DNA from: Nostoc sp. WHI
GTDB taxonomy: Bacteria; Cyanobacteriota; Cyanobacteriia; Cyanobacteriales; Nostocaceae
DNA length: 47,309 nt
Direction: 5' to 3'
NCBI RefSeq assembly: GCF_015714725.1
Contig: NZ_WBKM01000206.1
Coordinates: 1 to 47,309 of the forward strand
The notes under the pieces were generated by a model that saw only the letters and a list, made by a program, of their open reading frames with translations, ran no database searches and was not told where the DNA came from. Below, one piece after another: positions 26,317 to 35,356 of this stretch (position 1 is its first letter; every line of letters starts with the position of its first letter). The position numbers and the translations under genes are program-made.

Positions 26317-28911
26317 ATGACACTCCCCAATCCTGGCAGCGTCTTGGCTACATTAACTGAACTTACTCAAGTTAATCGCACTCACGCCTTACTAGGTCGC
26401 GTTAAAGACTTATCTGTTAATGAATTTGTTTGCTTACTCGACTTCATAACCGCCGAGTTCCAGCAATTTCTCAGAGCCATTGAACTAATCAATAATGAAG
26501 CTCTAGAAACTATGTTGGAAAAGGTGCTAGAAGCTATCACACTCAAAATTGGTCAAATTCTCCAAGCAGAACATACAGCTATTTTTTTAGTTGACTATGA
26601 CAAAGGTCAACTGTGGTCAAAAGTTCCCCAAGATAATACCCAAAAATTCTTAGAAATTCGTACTCCCATCACAGTGGGTATTCCTGGTCATGTTGCTAGT
26701 ACAGGTCAATATCTAAATATATCTGAAACTTATACTCACCCCCTATTTAGCCCAGAACTTGAAAAACAAATGGGCTACAAAATCCACAATATTTTATGTA
26801 TGCCTGTTATCAGTAGCAAAAACCAGACTGTAGCGGTAGTGCAACTCGCTAATAAAACTGGGAATATTCCGTTTAATCATGATGATGAAGAACGTTTTCG
26901 AGACTTTGCCGCTTCTATTGGGATTATCCTGGAAACTTGTCAATCTTTCTATGTAGCAGCTCGCAATCAAAGAGGTGTAACAGCTTTGTTACGGGCAACT
27001 CAGACATTGGGGCAAAGTCTGGATTTAGAAGCAACTTTGCAGATAGTCATGGAGCAAGCTCGAATTTTAATGCAAGCAGACCGTAGTACGCTGTTTTTGT
27101 ATCGTAAAGAGATCAGCGAACTCTGGACAAAGGTAGCGACGGTGGATGGCACAAGCTTGATCGAAATCCGCGTTCCCGCTAACCGTGGCATTGCTGGCTA
27201 TGTGGCTTCCACTGGTGAAGCCCTAAATATCTCCGATGCCTACAAAGACCCCCGCTTTGACCCGACTACAGATAGAAAAACTGGATATATAACTCGCAAT
27301 ATCCTATGTTTGCCAGTATTTAATTCTGCAAATGAATTGATTGGGGTCACGCAATTAATTAATAAGCAACAAAGCAGTTTTACTGCTTCTGATGAAGAAT
27401 TTATGCGGGCTTTTAATATTCAGGCGGGAGTTGCTTTAGAAAATGCTCGCCTGTTTGAAAATGTGCTGATAGAAAAACAGTATCAAAAAGACATTTTACA
27501 AAGTCTGTCAGATGCAGTAATTTCTACAGATATGGCAGGACGGATTGTTACGATTAATGATGCGGCACTGGAGTTGCTGGGTTGTCCGAGAACAGACGCT
27601 AATAGCAAAAACAACAAGCTTTTGTGGGAACAAAATTTGATTGGCCGCCTAGTTTGGGAAGTTGTGCCGATTGAAAATCTCCAAATGCGACTAGAAGATA
27701 GTTTAAAAACTGGAGCTAAACATTATGTTCCAGAGCAAAGTTTGATAGTGGGACTATATCAAGTTATGAGTGAGGAGTTAGAAGTTAAAAGTGAGACTCA
27801 ATACTCAAGACTCAGGACTCAGCATTCAATTTTAGCAGTACGCGATCGCACCAACCCCGATGTTTTCATTGCCTGGAATCTACCCCTCACTCCCCAATCT
27901 GAGTTTCTCACCTCTGATCAGGTGCAAAAATTAGAACGCAGTATCAATCTCACTGTTAATCCCCTAACTAACCCAGAAGGCAGTGTCAGAGGTGGTTTGG
28001 TGGTGTTGGAAGACATCACTCAGGAAAAACGGATGAAAACTACCATGTCCCGCTACCTAACGCCTCATGTAGCTGAACAAGTTATGGCACTGGGGGAAGA
28101 TGCTTTAATGGTGGGTGAGCGGAAGGAAGTAACCATCTTGTTTTCTGATATTCGAGGTTACACAACACTTACCGAAAATCTCGGTGCAGCTGAGGTGGTA
28201 TTGCTGCTCAATCAGTATTTTGAAACGATGGTGGAGGCGGTTTTTAACTATGAAGGCACTCTCGATAAATTTATTGGTGATGCCTTAATGGCAGTATTTG
28301 GTGCACCATTACCACTTACAGAAAATCATGCTTGGAAGGCAGTGCAATCAGCCTTAGACATGAGACGCCGCTTAGAGGAATTTAATCAGAGGCGAATTAT
28401 CGAAGCGCAGCCACAAATTCGTATTGGCATTGGGATTAGTTCTGGCGATGTGGTTTCGGGTAATATTGGTTCCCGCAAACGCATGGATTACACCGTAATT
28501 GGGGATAGTGTAAATTTGAGTTCGCGCTTGGAAGCGGTAACTAAAGAATATGGTTGTGATATTCTCTTGAGTGAATTTACTTACCAATTGTGCAGCGATC
28601 GCATTTGGGTACGCCAGTTAGATAAAATTCGCGTTAAAGGCAAGCACCAGGCAGTGAATATTTACGAGCTAATTGGCGATCGCACTACTCCCCTTGATGC
28701 CAACACTCAAGAGTTTTTATTTCATTATCATACTGGACGAATAGCTTATTTATCGCGCAACTTCTCACAAGCGATCGCCTCTTTTCAAGCCGCCAAATGC
28801 ATCCAACCCCAAGATCAAGCTGTTGATATCCACCTAGAACGGGCGCGTAATTACCAACAAGCCCCGCCCCCAAAGTCCTGGGATGGTATTTGGACAATGC
28901 TTACTAAATAG
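26317..28911 (+). CDS. cyaB: GAF-GAF-PAS class III adenylate cyclase
   Basis: 864 aa, same length and layout as Anabaena CyaB1/CyaB2. Two GAF domains (about 55-215, with NKTGNIPFNHDDEERF; about 225-385, with IEIRVPANRGIAGYVAS) form a tandem sensor that binds cAMP in the characterised relatives. A PAS domain (about 390-560) follows, then the catalytic class III cyclase (about 590-790): ILFSDIRGYTTLTE and KFIGDALMAVFG supply the two metal Asp residues, KRMDYTVIGDSVNLSSR the purine-specifying Lys/Asp and transition-state Asn/Arg. A short TPR-like tail ends the protein. A heptamer array is inserted in the PAS region, and another replaces the ribosome binding site. No kinase or regulator gene is linked. 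Confidence 0.93.
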   Translation: MTLPNPGSVLATLTELTQVNRTHALLGRVKDLSVNEFVCLLDFITAEFQQFLRAIELINNEALETMLEKVLEAITLKIGQILQAEHTAIFLVDYDKGQLWSKVPQDNTQKFLEIRTPITVGIPGHVASTGQYLNISETYTHPLFSPELEKQMGYKIHNILCMPVISSKNQTVAVVQLANKTGNIPFNHDDEERFRDFAASIGIILETCQSFYVAARNQRGVTALLRATQTLGQSLDLEATLQIVMEQARILMQADRSTLFLYRKEISELWTKVATVDGTSLIEIRVPANRGIAGYVASTGEALNISDAYKDPRFDPTTDRKTGYITRNILCLPVFNSANELIGVTQLINKQQSSFTASDEEFMRAFNIQAGVALENARLFENVLIEKQYQKDILQSLSDAVISTDMAGRIVTINDAALELLGCPRTDANSKNNKLLWEQNLIGRLVWEVVPIENLQMRLEDSLKTGAKHYVPEQSLIVGLYQVMSEELEVKSETQYSRLRTQHSILAVRDRTNPDVFIAWNLPLTPQSEFLTSDQVQKLERSINLTVNPLTNPEGSVRGGLVVLEDITQEKRMKTTMSRYLTPHVAEQVMALGEDALMVGERKEVTILFSDIRGYTTLTENLGAAEVVLLLNQYFETMVEAVFNYEGTLDKFIGDALMAVFGAPLPLTENHAWKAVQSALDMRRRLEEFNQRRIIEAQPQIRIGIGISSGDVVSGNIGSRKRMDYTVIGDSVNLSSRLEAVTKEYGCDILLSEFTYQLCSDRIWVRQLDKIRVKGKHQAVNIYELIGDRTTPLDANTQEFLFHYHTGRIAYLSRNFSQAIASFQAAKCIQPQDQAVDIHLERARNYQQAPPPKSWDGIWTMLTK
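27763..27829 (+). repeat. Heptamer array inside cyaB
   Basis: Two heptamer families in a row: GTTATGA, GTGAGGA, GTTAGAA, GTTAAAA (27763-27790), then GACTCAA, TACTCAA, GACTCAG, GACTCAG, CATTCAA (27795-27829). It encodes VMSEELEVKSETQYSRLRTQ in the PAS region without breaking the frame. Sequence of this type is usually intergenic in Nostoc. Confidence 0.8.
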
Positions 28912-28972
28912 TCATGGAGCATTGGGCATGGGTTATTAATTCTTCTCCCCCTGCTCCCCTGCTCCCTGCTCC

Positions 28973-28993
28973 TTCAACCTTCAACCTTCAACC
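28973..28993. repeat. TTCAACC heptamer, three copies
   Basis: 28973-28979, 28980-28986 and 28987-28993 are identical. A CTGCTCC-type array lies directly upstream. The stop codon of the minus-strand gene ending at 28981 lies within the array. Confidence 0.9.
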
Positions 28994-29241
28994 TCCCCCT
29001 GGTCATCCTGAAACGGGTCTTCGCCAATTCTTAGCTCTTTTTTTGAGCGTTTCAACTGTTTCCATAAATCCTTTATTTGTTCGTAAGCTTGACCTGGAGG
29101 CATTTTTCCACCTGTTTCTAAATTGCAAATGTAGCTTACTCGTTGGGCAAATTCCTGTAGATTCGCATTAAAAACCAAGTTTTCTGGCTTTACCTGACCG
29201 TAGTAGCGACCACGAGGGTAGAGAAAATCATCCTTATTCAC
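28981..29241 (-). CDS. DUF7219-type small cyanobacterial protein
   Basis: 86 aa from GTG at 29241, chosen because GGAG lies nine bases upstream and the family begins close to KDDFLYPRGRYYGQ; a TTG at 29265 would add eight residues. Conserved core: VFNANLQEFAQRVSYICNLE, TGGKMPPGQAYEQIKDLWKQ, LKRSKKEL. It is a small helical protein widespread in cyanobacteria, of unknown function. Its last codons (EVEG and stop) come from a heptamer repeat array, so the natural C-terminus was altered by repeat insertion. Confidence 0.8.
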   Translation of the reverse strand: MNKDDFLYPRGRYYGQVKPENLVFNANLQEFAQRVSYICNLETGGKMPPGQAYEQIKDLWKQLKRSKKELRIGEDPFQDDQGEVEG

Positions 29242-29265
29242 TATTTTGTTCTCCAATTTATTCAA

Positions 29266-29908
29266 CTCCCCTTCTGTTTTAATTTCTAAAGCTGAATCAC
29301 TAGCTACCCTGATCTTTACTTTCGTCAGACTACGGCAAATCGAATCATCGAATTCCTTTTACAATTATTTATACGGGAATTGTTGCTTCAGATTTTCTGA
29401 CTAGAGGACTAAGCTTGAAATACTTAACTGTAAATGTTACAAAAAAAGTTTATACTAAGGGACTAGAGAGAATGTTTGACTTTCCTCCCAGTTGTCAATT
29501 TATCTCATCTTAATTTATGAAGTTCAGATTGTAATTAACTTCAGTTGAAACCCTGAGCTACAAGCTATTAAAGCATATCCGTATGTGTTAGTAATTATTT
29601 GTGCAAAAATAATTACTAATTTTTTGAGGTCAAACTACTTAGGCAAACACACTATGCACAAAGTTAATTGTCCTCATATAAAAGTTAGAGATTTACAACT
29701 GAATCTTTAGCAACTTTCTACTGATCAGTGCCCAAAAAGAGGTAAAGGATTAAGTAGGGTAGAGGGGAAAATCTTCCTCTTTACCCAATTAACCGTGTCC
29801 CCGCATCCTCTTCAATAATCATCAATGGCTAATAGTTAAAAACTAAAGATAAAATGGTGAAGCCTCAAAGGACAACTTTTGTCCATCGCCTAGAACTTAC
29901 CTGCCACC
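29266..29908. other. Long intergenic region upstream of purC
   Basis: 643 bases without an ORF of note. TATACT at 29451-29456 could be a -10 box, with a weak -35. A perfect 13-bp hairpin with T-run lies at 29588-29625. Just before purC, AGGACAACTTTTGTCC forms a short inverted repeat near 29869-29884. A small transcript ending at the hairpin, or a long purC leader, is possible. Confidence 0.4.
29588..29625 (+). terminator. Orphan rho-independent terminator
   Basis: TTAGTAATTATTT (29588-29600) and its exact complement (29607-29619) around GTGCAA, followed by six Ts. No plus-strand gene ends within 670 bases upstream, and purC starts 284 bases downstream. Confidence 0.7.
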
Positions 29909-30646
29909 ATGTCTGTTAATTCCAAGTTATACGAAGGCAAAGCGAAAATTCTTTACACAACGGACGATCCAGAAGTCTTGTTGGCGGATTTTAAGGACGA
30001 CGCCACGGCGTTTAACGCCCAAAAGCGTGGCAGCATCCAAGGGAAAGGAATGATTAATTGTAGTATTTCCAGCCAACTTTTTAAACAGTTGGAGGCAAAT
30101 GGTATAAAGACTCACTTTATCGACAGCCCTGCCCCGAATCAGATGCGGGTAAAGGCAGTAAAGATTTTACCCTTAGAAGTAGTTGTCAGAAATATTGCTG
30201 CTGGCAGTCTGTGTCAGCAAACAGGGTTACCACTGGGTAAGGTTCTGAAAAAGCCTTTGGTTGAGTTTTATTACAAAAATGATCCATTGGGAGATCCTTT
30301 ATTGACAAGCGATCGCCTTTACCTACTAGAATTAGCAACTTTGGAACAAGTGGACGCAATTACACATCTAGCATTGGAAATCAACGAATTTCTTGGTAAC
30401 TTTTGGCAGAGGTGCGGCATTACCCTAGTAGATTTCAAACTAGAGTTTGGTTTGGACTCACAACAGCAGTTGCTCTTGGCAGATGAAATTAGCCCCGACA
30501 CCTGCCGTTTGTGGGATATTGCAGAAGAGGACTTAAACCGCCGGGTAATGGACAAAGACCGCTTTCGCCGGGACTTAGGGAACATAGAGGATGCCTACCA
30601 GGAGGTTTTACAACGAGTGCTAAAAGCAGTAGAAACGACAAGCTAA
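29909..30646 (+). CDS. purC: Phosphoribosylaminoimidazole-succinocarboxamide synthase (SAICAR synthetase)
   Basis: 245 aa, normal length. It joins CAIR and aspartate in de novo purine synthesis using ATP. Motifs: LYEGKAKILYTTDDPE (nucleotide loop), DDATAFNAQKRGSIQGKG, the conserved PLEVVVRNIAAGS, LEFGLD and ADEISPDTCRLWD. It lies 174 bases upstream of the Omp85 gene, on the same strand, as in related Nostocales. Confidence 0.97.
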   Translation: MSVNSKLYEGKAKILYTTDDPEVLLADFKDDATAFNAQKRGSIQGKGMINCSISSQLFKQLEANGIKTHFIDSPAPNQMRVKAVKILPLEVVVRNIAAGSLCQQTGLPLGKVLKKPLVEFYYKNDPLGDPLLTSDRLYLLELATLEQVDAITHLALEINEFLGNFWQRCGITLVDFKLEFGLDSQQQLLLADEISPDTCRLWDIAEEDLNRRVMDKDRFRRDLGNIEDAYQEVLQRVLKAVETTS

Positions 30647-30820
30647 ACAAGTAGAAACCAAAAGTTAAGAAGGAATTATATTTGACTTTTGCCTTTTACC
30701 TTTTGCCTTGTAAAGTAAAAAAGCAAAAGAAAAAAATTATGTTTTGAGTTTTACCTTTGGTATAAGGGCATTATTGCCTTGTGATGGTGTGTGTGGTCGT
30801 GAAGAGGAATCATAAGTAAA

Positions 30821-33319
30821 ATGCGTTTATCTCCCGTATTGCTGGCAGTAGTAGCAATAACAGTCCCATTGGGTGGCTCACTAAGTGCAAATGCACAAAC
30901 CGCCAACAGTTTAAAACAGACAACAGAAGTTTTGACATTAGGAACAAATCAGCAGCCAGAAAAAGACACTAGTCAGGGTGACTCTAGTGAAAATCTAGAA
31001 TCTCGACCTAATTTCACAGGGGTTGCAGAGGCAGAACATCTTCAATCCCGCGTTGTTGCAGTTTACCCTACCAATCCAGCAGCGATGCCTGCGGCGGGCT
31101 ACGCCTACGCAACTTCAGAGGTAATAGTACCAACCTCCACAGCACCAAAAACTGCACAAACCCCTCAAATAAATCCCAGCCCTACTCAACAGCCATCTCC
31201 CGCTCCAGACATTCCATTCCCAGATAGTCAGCAACGAACACCTACCCCAACTCCTGAGACTACTCCAGTCCCAGAAAATGTCAATCCACCGACAACCGAA
31301 CCAGTATTACCGACAACTCCAGAACCATCTTCCGCTCCAGACATTCCATTCCCAGATAGTCAGCAACGAACACCTACCCCAAGCCCAGACGCTACTCCCA
31401 GTCCGCAGAATGCTAACCCGCCAACAACACCGGGAAATACTGAACCCAATGCAATCCCAGAAGCAAATGACCCCCGCGTGCTGGTGTCGGAAGTATTAGT
31501 TAGATCACAGGCTGGGCAACTATCACCAGAACTAGAAGACCAAGTTTACAAAGTAATCCGTACCCAACCAGGACGAACGACAACCCGCAGCCAACTGCAA
31601 GAAGATATTAACGCCATCTTTGGTACTGGTTTCTTCTCCAACGTCCAAGCAGCGCCAGAAGATACTCCCTTGGGAGTGCGAGTGAGCTTTGTTGTGCAGC
31701 CCAACCCCGTCCTCACAAAGGTCGAAGTCCAAGCCAATCCCGGCACTGGTGTTCCCTCCGTACTACCACCTAACACTGTAGATGAAGTCTTTCGCGAGCA
31801 GTATGGCAAAATCCTCAACTTGCGTGACTTGCAAGAAGCCATCAAGCAGTTAAACAAGCGTTATCAAGACCAAGGTTACGCGCTAGCAAACGTAATTGGA
31901 GCGCCCAAAGTCTCTGAAAACGGAGTTGTTACTTTGCAAGTAGCAGAAGGGGTGGTAGAGAATATCAGAGTCCGGTTCCGTAATAAAGATGGTCAGGAGA
32001 CAGACGAGAAAGGACAACCGATTCGGGGACGGACACAGCCTTACATCATCACACGAGAATTGGAATTAAAGCCAGGACAAGTATTCAACCGCAACACGGT
32101 GCAAAAAGACCTACAGCGGGTATATGGATTGGGACTATTTGAAGATGTAAATGTCTCCCTTGACCCTGGTACTGACCCCAGCAAGGTGGATGTAGTAGTG
32201 AATGTAGCTGAACGCAGCAGTGGTTCTATTGCGGCTGGGGCAGGGATTAGTTCTGCTAGCGGACTTTTTGGCACAGTTAGCTATCAACAGCAAAACCTGA
32301 ATGGCAGGAATCAAAAACTGGGTGCAGAAGTACAGGTGGGAGAACGAGAACTCCTGTTTGACGTGCGGTTTACCGACCCCTGGATTGCCGGAGATCCTTA
32401 CCGGACTTCCTACACAACCAATCTTTTTCGCCGCAGTTCCATTTCGTTGATTTTTGATGGCAAAGATGAAGATATTAGAACCTTCAACCCAGATAATCTC
32501 ACTAATACAGATTCTCAGGATCGCCCGCGCATTCTCCGTCTAGGTGGTGGTGTCACTTTTACCCGTCCCCTGTCCGCCAATCCCTACAAAAGTTCCGTAT
32601 GGACAGCCTCAGCCGGTTTACAGTATCAACGAGTTTCCGCCCGTGATGCTGATGGCAATCTCAGAGAAACAGGAGCGGTGTTTGACGATAATGGTAACCG
32701 CACCAGTGATGAAATTCCTCTTAGCTTCTCTAACACGGGTCAAGACGATTTACTACTGTTGCAACTGGGGGCACAGCGCGATCTCCGTAATAACCCCCTG
32801 CAACCTACTAGCGGTTCTTATCTCCGGTTTGGAGTCGATCAGTCAGTCCCTATAGGACTAGGTAACATTTTTCTCACCCGATTGCGGGGTAGCTACAGCC
32901 AATATTTACCCATCAAGCTTATTAGTCTCAGCAAGGGGGCGCAAACCTTAGCATTTAACTTACAAGCCGGAACCATCGTTGGTGACTTGCCTCCCTACGA
33001 AGCCTTTACCATTGGCGGTAGCAACTCCGTTCGGGGTTATGAAGAAGGAGCATTGAGCAGTGGACGCAGTTATGTACAGGCATCTGTTGAATATCGGTTC
33101 CCAGTTTTTTCAGTAGTGAGCGGTGCACTATTTTTTGATGTCGGCAGTGATCTGGGAACTACTACCAGAGCAGCTGAAATACTGAACAAAAACGGCAGTG
33201 GTTTCGGCTATGGTGTCGGCGTTCGCGTCCAGTCTCCACTGGGGCCAATTCGGATTGACTATGGTATCAACGATGACGGTGATAGCCGGATTAATTTTGG
33301 TATTGGCGAAAGATTTTAA
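30821..33319 (+). CDS. bamA: Omp85/BamA outer-membrane assembly protein
   Basis: 832 aa. A signal peptide (LLAVVAITVPLGGSLSANAQ) is followed by a long Pro/Thr-rich periplasmic linker to about residue 220, unlike proteobacterial BamA. Three POTRA-like domains come next (about 225-460; VLVSEVLVRSQAG, NPVLTKVEVQANPG, VVENIRVRFRNKDG), then a 16-stranded barrel with the family motif SVRGYEEG (L6, about 730) and the terminal INFGIGERF. It inserts beta-barrel proteins into the outer membrane and is the cyanobacterial relative of Toc75. The linker contains two 50-bp direct repeats and a 29-bp mobile repeat in frame. The lipid A genes follow directly. Confidence 0.95.
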   Translation: MRLSPVLLAVVAITVPLGGSLSANAQTANSLKQTTEVLTLGTNQQPEKDTSQGDSSENLESRPNFTGVAEAEHLQSRVVAVYPTNPAAMPAAGYAYATSEVIVPTSTAPKTAQTPQINPSPTQQPSPAPDIPFPDSQQRTPTPTPETTPVPENVNPPTTEPVLPTTPEPSSAPDIPFPDSQQRTPTPSPDATPSPQNANPPTTPGNTEPNAIPEANDPRVLVSEVLVRSQAGQLSPELEDQVYKVIRTQPGRTTTRSQLQEDINAIFGTGFFSNVQAAPEDTPLGVRVSFVVQPNPVLTKVEVQANPGTGVPSVLPPNTVDEVFREQYGKILNLRDLQEAIKQLNKRYQDQGYALANVIGAPKVSENGVVTLQVAEGVVENIRVRFRNKDGQETDEKGQPIRGRTQPYIITRELELKPGQVFNRNTVQKDLQRVYGLGLFEDVNVSLDPGTDPSKVDVVVNVAERSSGSIAAGAGISSASGLFGTVSYQQQNLNGRNQKLGAEVQVGERELLFDVRFTDPWIAGDPYRTSYTTNLFRRSSISLIFDGKDEDIRTFNPDNLTNTDSQDRPRILRLGGGVTFTRPLSANPYKSSVWTASAGLQYQRVSARDADGNLRETGAVFDDNGNRTSDEIPLSFSNTGQDDLLLLQLGAQRDLRNNPLQPTSGSYLRFGVDQSVPIGLGNIFLTRLRGSYSQYLPIKLISLSKGAQTLAFNLQAGTIVGDLPPYEAFTIGGSNSVRGYEEGALSSGRSYVQASVEYRFPVFSVVSGALFFDVGSDLGTTTRAAEILNKNGSGFGYGVGVRVQSPLGPIRIDYGINDDGDSRINFGIGERF
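31082..31110. repeat. 29-bp dispersed repeat inside bamA, copy 3
   Basis: Inverted copy of 1929-1957 with one difference at the shared variable position. It encodes AMPAAGYAYA in the unstructured linker before the first POTRA domain, in frame. Confidence 0.75.
31201..31382 (+). repeat. Two 50-bp direct repeats in the bamA linker
   Basis: 31201-31250 and 31333-31382 are identical and 132 bp (44 codons) apart. Each encodes APDIPFPDSQQRTPTP. Part of a 44-residue Pro/Thr-rich internal duplication; exact DNA identity suggests recent duplication or conversion. Confidence 0.9.
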
Positions 33320-33322
33320 TTT

Positions 33323-33395
33323 GTCATTAGTCAGTTGTCATTAGTCATTGGTCATTAGTGAATCACAAAGGACAACTGACAAAGGACAAATGACA
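33323..33395. repeat. Inverted pair of heptamer arrays
   Basis: 33323-33357 holds five GTCATTA-type heptamers; 33368-33395 holds four complementary ones (AAGGACA, ACTGACA, AAGGACA, AATGACA). The arms can fold on each other around a short loop. It lies three bases past the bamA stop and could act as a terminator or RNA-stabilising hairpin. Confidence 0.8.
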
Positions 33396-33544
33396 ATTAA
33401 CTTTTTTGGATTAGCTTGCTAATTTTTACATTTACCTCAATACTGTTCCGATAAAGGGATTATTTGCATTTTTAGGAGAATATCAGGGATTCTACCAAAA
33501 CAGACGATGAACAATAGTAAACGAAATATATTGACTTTTCGGCT

Positions 33545-34399
33545 ATGCAACAGCACACTCTAGCAGCAGAAATCACCCAAACTGGAGTGGGACTGCATAG
33601 CGGTGTGAGTACCCAGGTGCGGATACTACCAACTGAAGCAGGAAGTGGGCGCTACTTTGTGCGGGTGGATTTACCGGATTTGCCGATAATTCCAGCCCAA
33701 GTTGCGGCGGTTAGCCAAACTGTTCTCTCAACTCAGTTAGGTAAGGGTGAGGTATGTGTTCGCACGGTAGAACATTTACTTGCAGCGCTTTCGGGTATGG
33801 GTGTGGATAACGCCCGCATTGAAATTGACAGCCCAGAAGTTCCACTTTTAGATGGTTCGGCAAAGGTGTGGACAACCAATATTGCTCAAGTTGGCTTAGT
33901 ATCACAACTAGTTAACAACCAAGAATTTTTGGCTGTTAAAGAGCCAATATGGGTCTATCAAGGGGATGCTTTTGTATGTGCTCTCCCAGCGCCGGAAACC
34001 CGCTTTAGCTACGGTATTGATTTTGACTTGCCTGCTATAGGTAATCAATGGCATAGTTGGTCACCAACGGTTGAACTAGGAAACGCTTCTGCTAGCTTTG
34101 CTGCGGAAATTGCTCCTGCCCGGACTTTTGGCTTACTGCATCAAATTGAACATTTACAACAAACAGGTTTAATTAAAGGTGGGAGTTTGGATAATGCACT
34201 CATTTGTGGGCCAGATGGCTGGTTAAATCCACCATTAAGATTTGCAAATGAGCCAGTCCGTCATAAAATATTGGATTTAGTAGGAGATTTAAGTTTACTA
34301 GGAGCTTTTCCTATTGCTCATTTCTTAGCGTATAAAGCCAGCCACAATTTACACATTCAGCTGGCTCAGAAAATTTTAGATTTTGCGGAAAGTTGCTAG
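33545..34399 (+). CDS. lpxC: UDP-3-O-acyl-N-acetylglucosamine deacetylase
   Basis: 284 aa. The zinc-dependent committed step of lipid A synthesis. Zinc ligands and catalytic residues are visible: [12 protein letters not shown] (first His), [10 protein letters not shown] (His and Asp), [10 protein letters not shown] (general-acid His). [11 protein letters not shown] and the substrate loop PARTFGLL are typical. First gene of the cluster lpxC-fabZ-lpxA-lpxB; 225 bases after bamA. Confidence 0.96.
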   Translation: MQQHTLAAEITQTGVGLHSGVSTQVRILPTEAGSGRYFVRVDLPDLPIIPAQVAAVSQTVLSTQLGKGEVCVRTVEHLLAALSGMGVDNARIEIDSPEVPLLDGSAKVWTTNIAQVGLVSQLVNNQEFLAVKEPIWVYQGDAFVCALPAPETRFSYGIDFDLPAIGNQWHSWSPTVELGNASASFAAEIAPARTFGLLHQIEHLQQTGLIKGGSLDNALICGPDGWLNPPLRFANEPVRHKILDLVGDLSLLGAFPIAHFLAYKASHNLHIQLAQKILDFAESC

Positions 34400-34511
34400 G
34401 AGACTTTCCAAGACGGATTTTAGATTGTATCTAAAGCCTAAAATTAAAATTTTTTAAGTATTTACACGCATAAGCACGCAACTTCCAGATTAAAAATCAA
34501 CCACACGGCTC

Positions 34512-35042
34512 ATGTCAATCCTTACCGAAGTTAATAGCATCAATGCGATCGCATCTACATCTACCGAACAAGATACTACAAATGAAACTACAATCACATC
34601 TGAGATTAAAACAACTTTTACATCTGAAGAAATTCAGAAACTGTTACCTCACCGCTACCCATTTCTACTTATAGATAAAATAAGGGACTACGTTCCAGGA
34701 AAACGAGCCGTGGGCATTAAAAATGTCACCGTCAATGAACCTCATTTTCAAGGTCATTTCCCTGGACGTTCACTGATGCCAGGAGTGTTAATTGTCGAAG
34801 CAATGGCACAAGTCGGAGGTATTGTCCTAACTCAAATGTCTCCGGTAGAGGGCGGACTATTCGTCTTCGCTGGTATCGATAAAGTCCGCTTTCGCCGCCA
34901 AGTTGTACCGGGAGATCAACTAGTAATGGCGGTGGAACTGTTATGGGTAAAACAACGTCGTTTCGGTAAGATGCGAGGTATTGCCGAAGTTGACGGTGAA
35001 CTCGCTTGTGAAGGCGAATTAATGTTTTCTCTAATTAACTAA
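34512..35042 (+). CDS. fabZ: 3-hydroxyacyl-ACP dehydratase
   Basis: 176 aa. The hot-dog fold follows a roughly 35-residue Ser/Thr-rich N-terminal extension. Active-site motifs: [34 protein letters not shown] (catalytic His and Glu). It supplies unsaturated acyl-ACP for fatty acid elongation and is commonly clustered with lipid A genes, as here between lpxC and lpxA. Confidence 0.96.
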   Translation: MSILTEVNSINAIASTSTEQDTTNETTITSEIKTTFTSEEIQKLLPHRYPFLLIDKIRDYVPGKRAVGIKNVTVNEPHFQGHFPGRSLMPGVLIVEAMAQVGGIVLTQMSPVEGGLFVFAGIDKVRFRRQVVPGDQLVMAVELLWVKQRRFGKMRGIAEVDGELACEGELMFSLIN

Positions 35043-35356
35043 AAGTTTGCTTTCGTGGTATTCGCATAGCCGTGAAGTGCCCCGACTGAATCCTGAAAAA
35101 GGATTTCAGTGAAAAAAAATCCACAACAGCATCTTAATAATTTCTTGATTTTCGACGCCCTCTTTACGAGACGCACTCTCATTCACACTTAACTTGCTTT
35201 GCCCGACACTTTCGTTCACTGAAATACTTCACGCTCAACAATGCCAGTTGCCTCAATGGGACGGCAGCCGCTACGACTCTTTTAACCAGAGCAACGCGAT
35301 GCCTCGAAAACTCCCGCACGGCGCTGGCTTATCAAGACAGTTCTGGAGATTCACCC
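35043..35356. other. Intergenic region between fabZ and lpxA, repeat-rich
   Basis: 314 bases. An imperfect hairpin (ACTGAATCCT with AGGATTTCAGT, 35085-35110) lies just past fabZ. GGGACGGCAGCCGCTACGAC and GCACGGCGCTGGCTTATCAA resemble sequences repeated in Nostoc genomes. A 67-codon frame at 35194 overlaps lpxA and has no family support. GGAG at 35345-35348 is the lpxA ribosome binding site. Confidence 0.5.
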
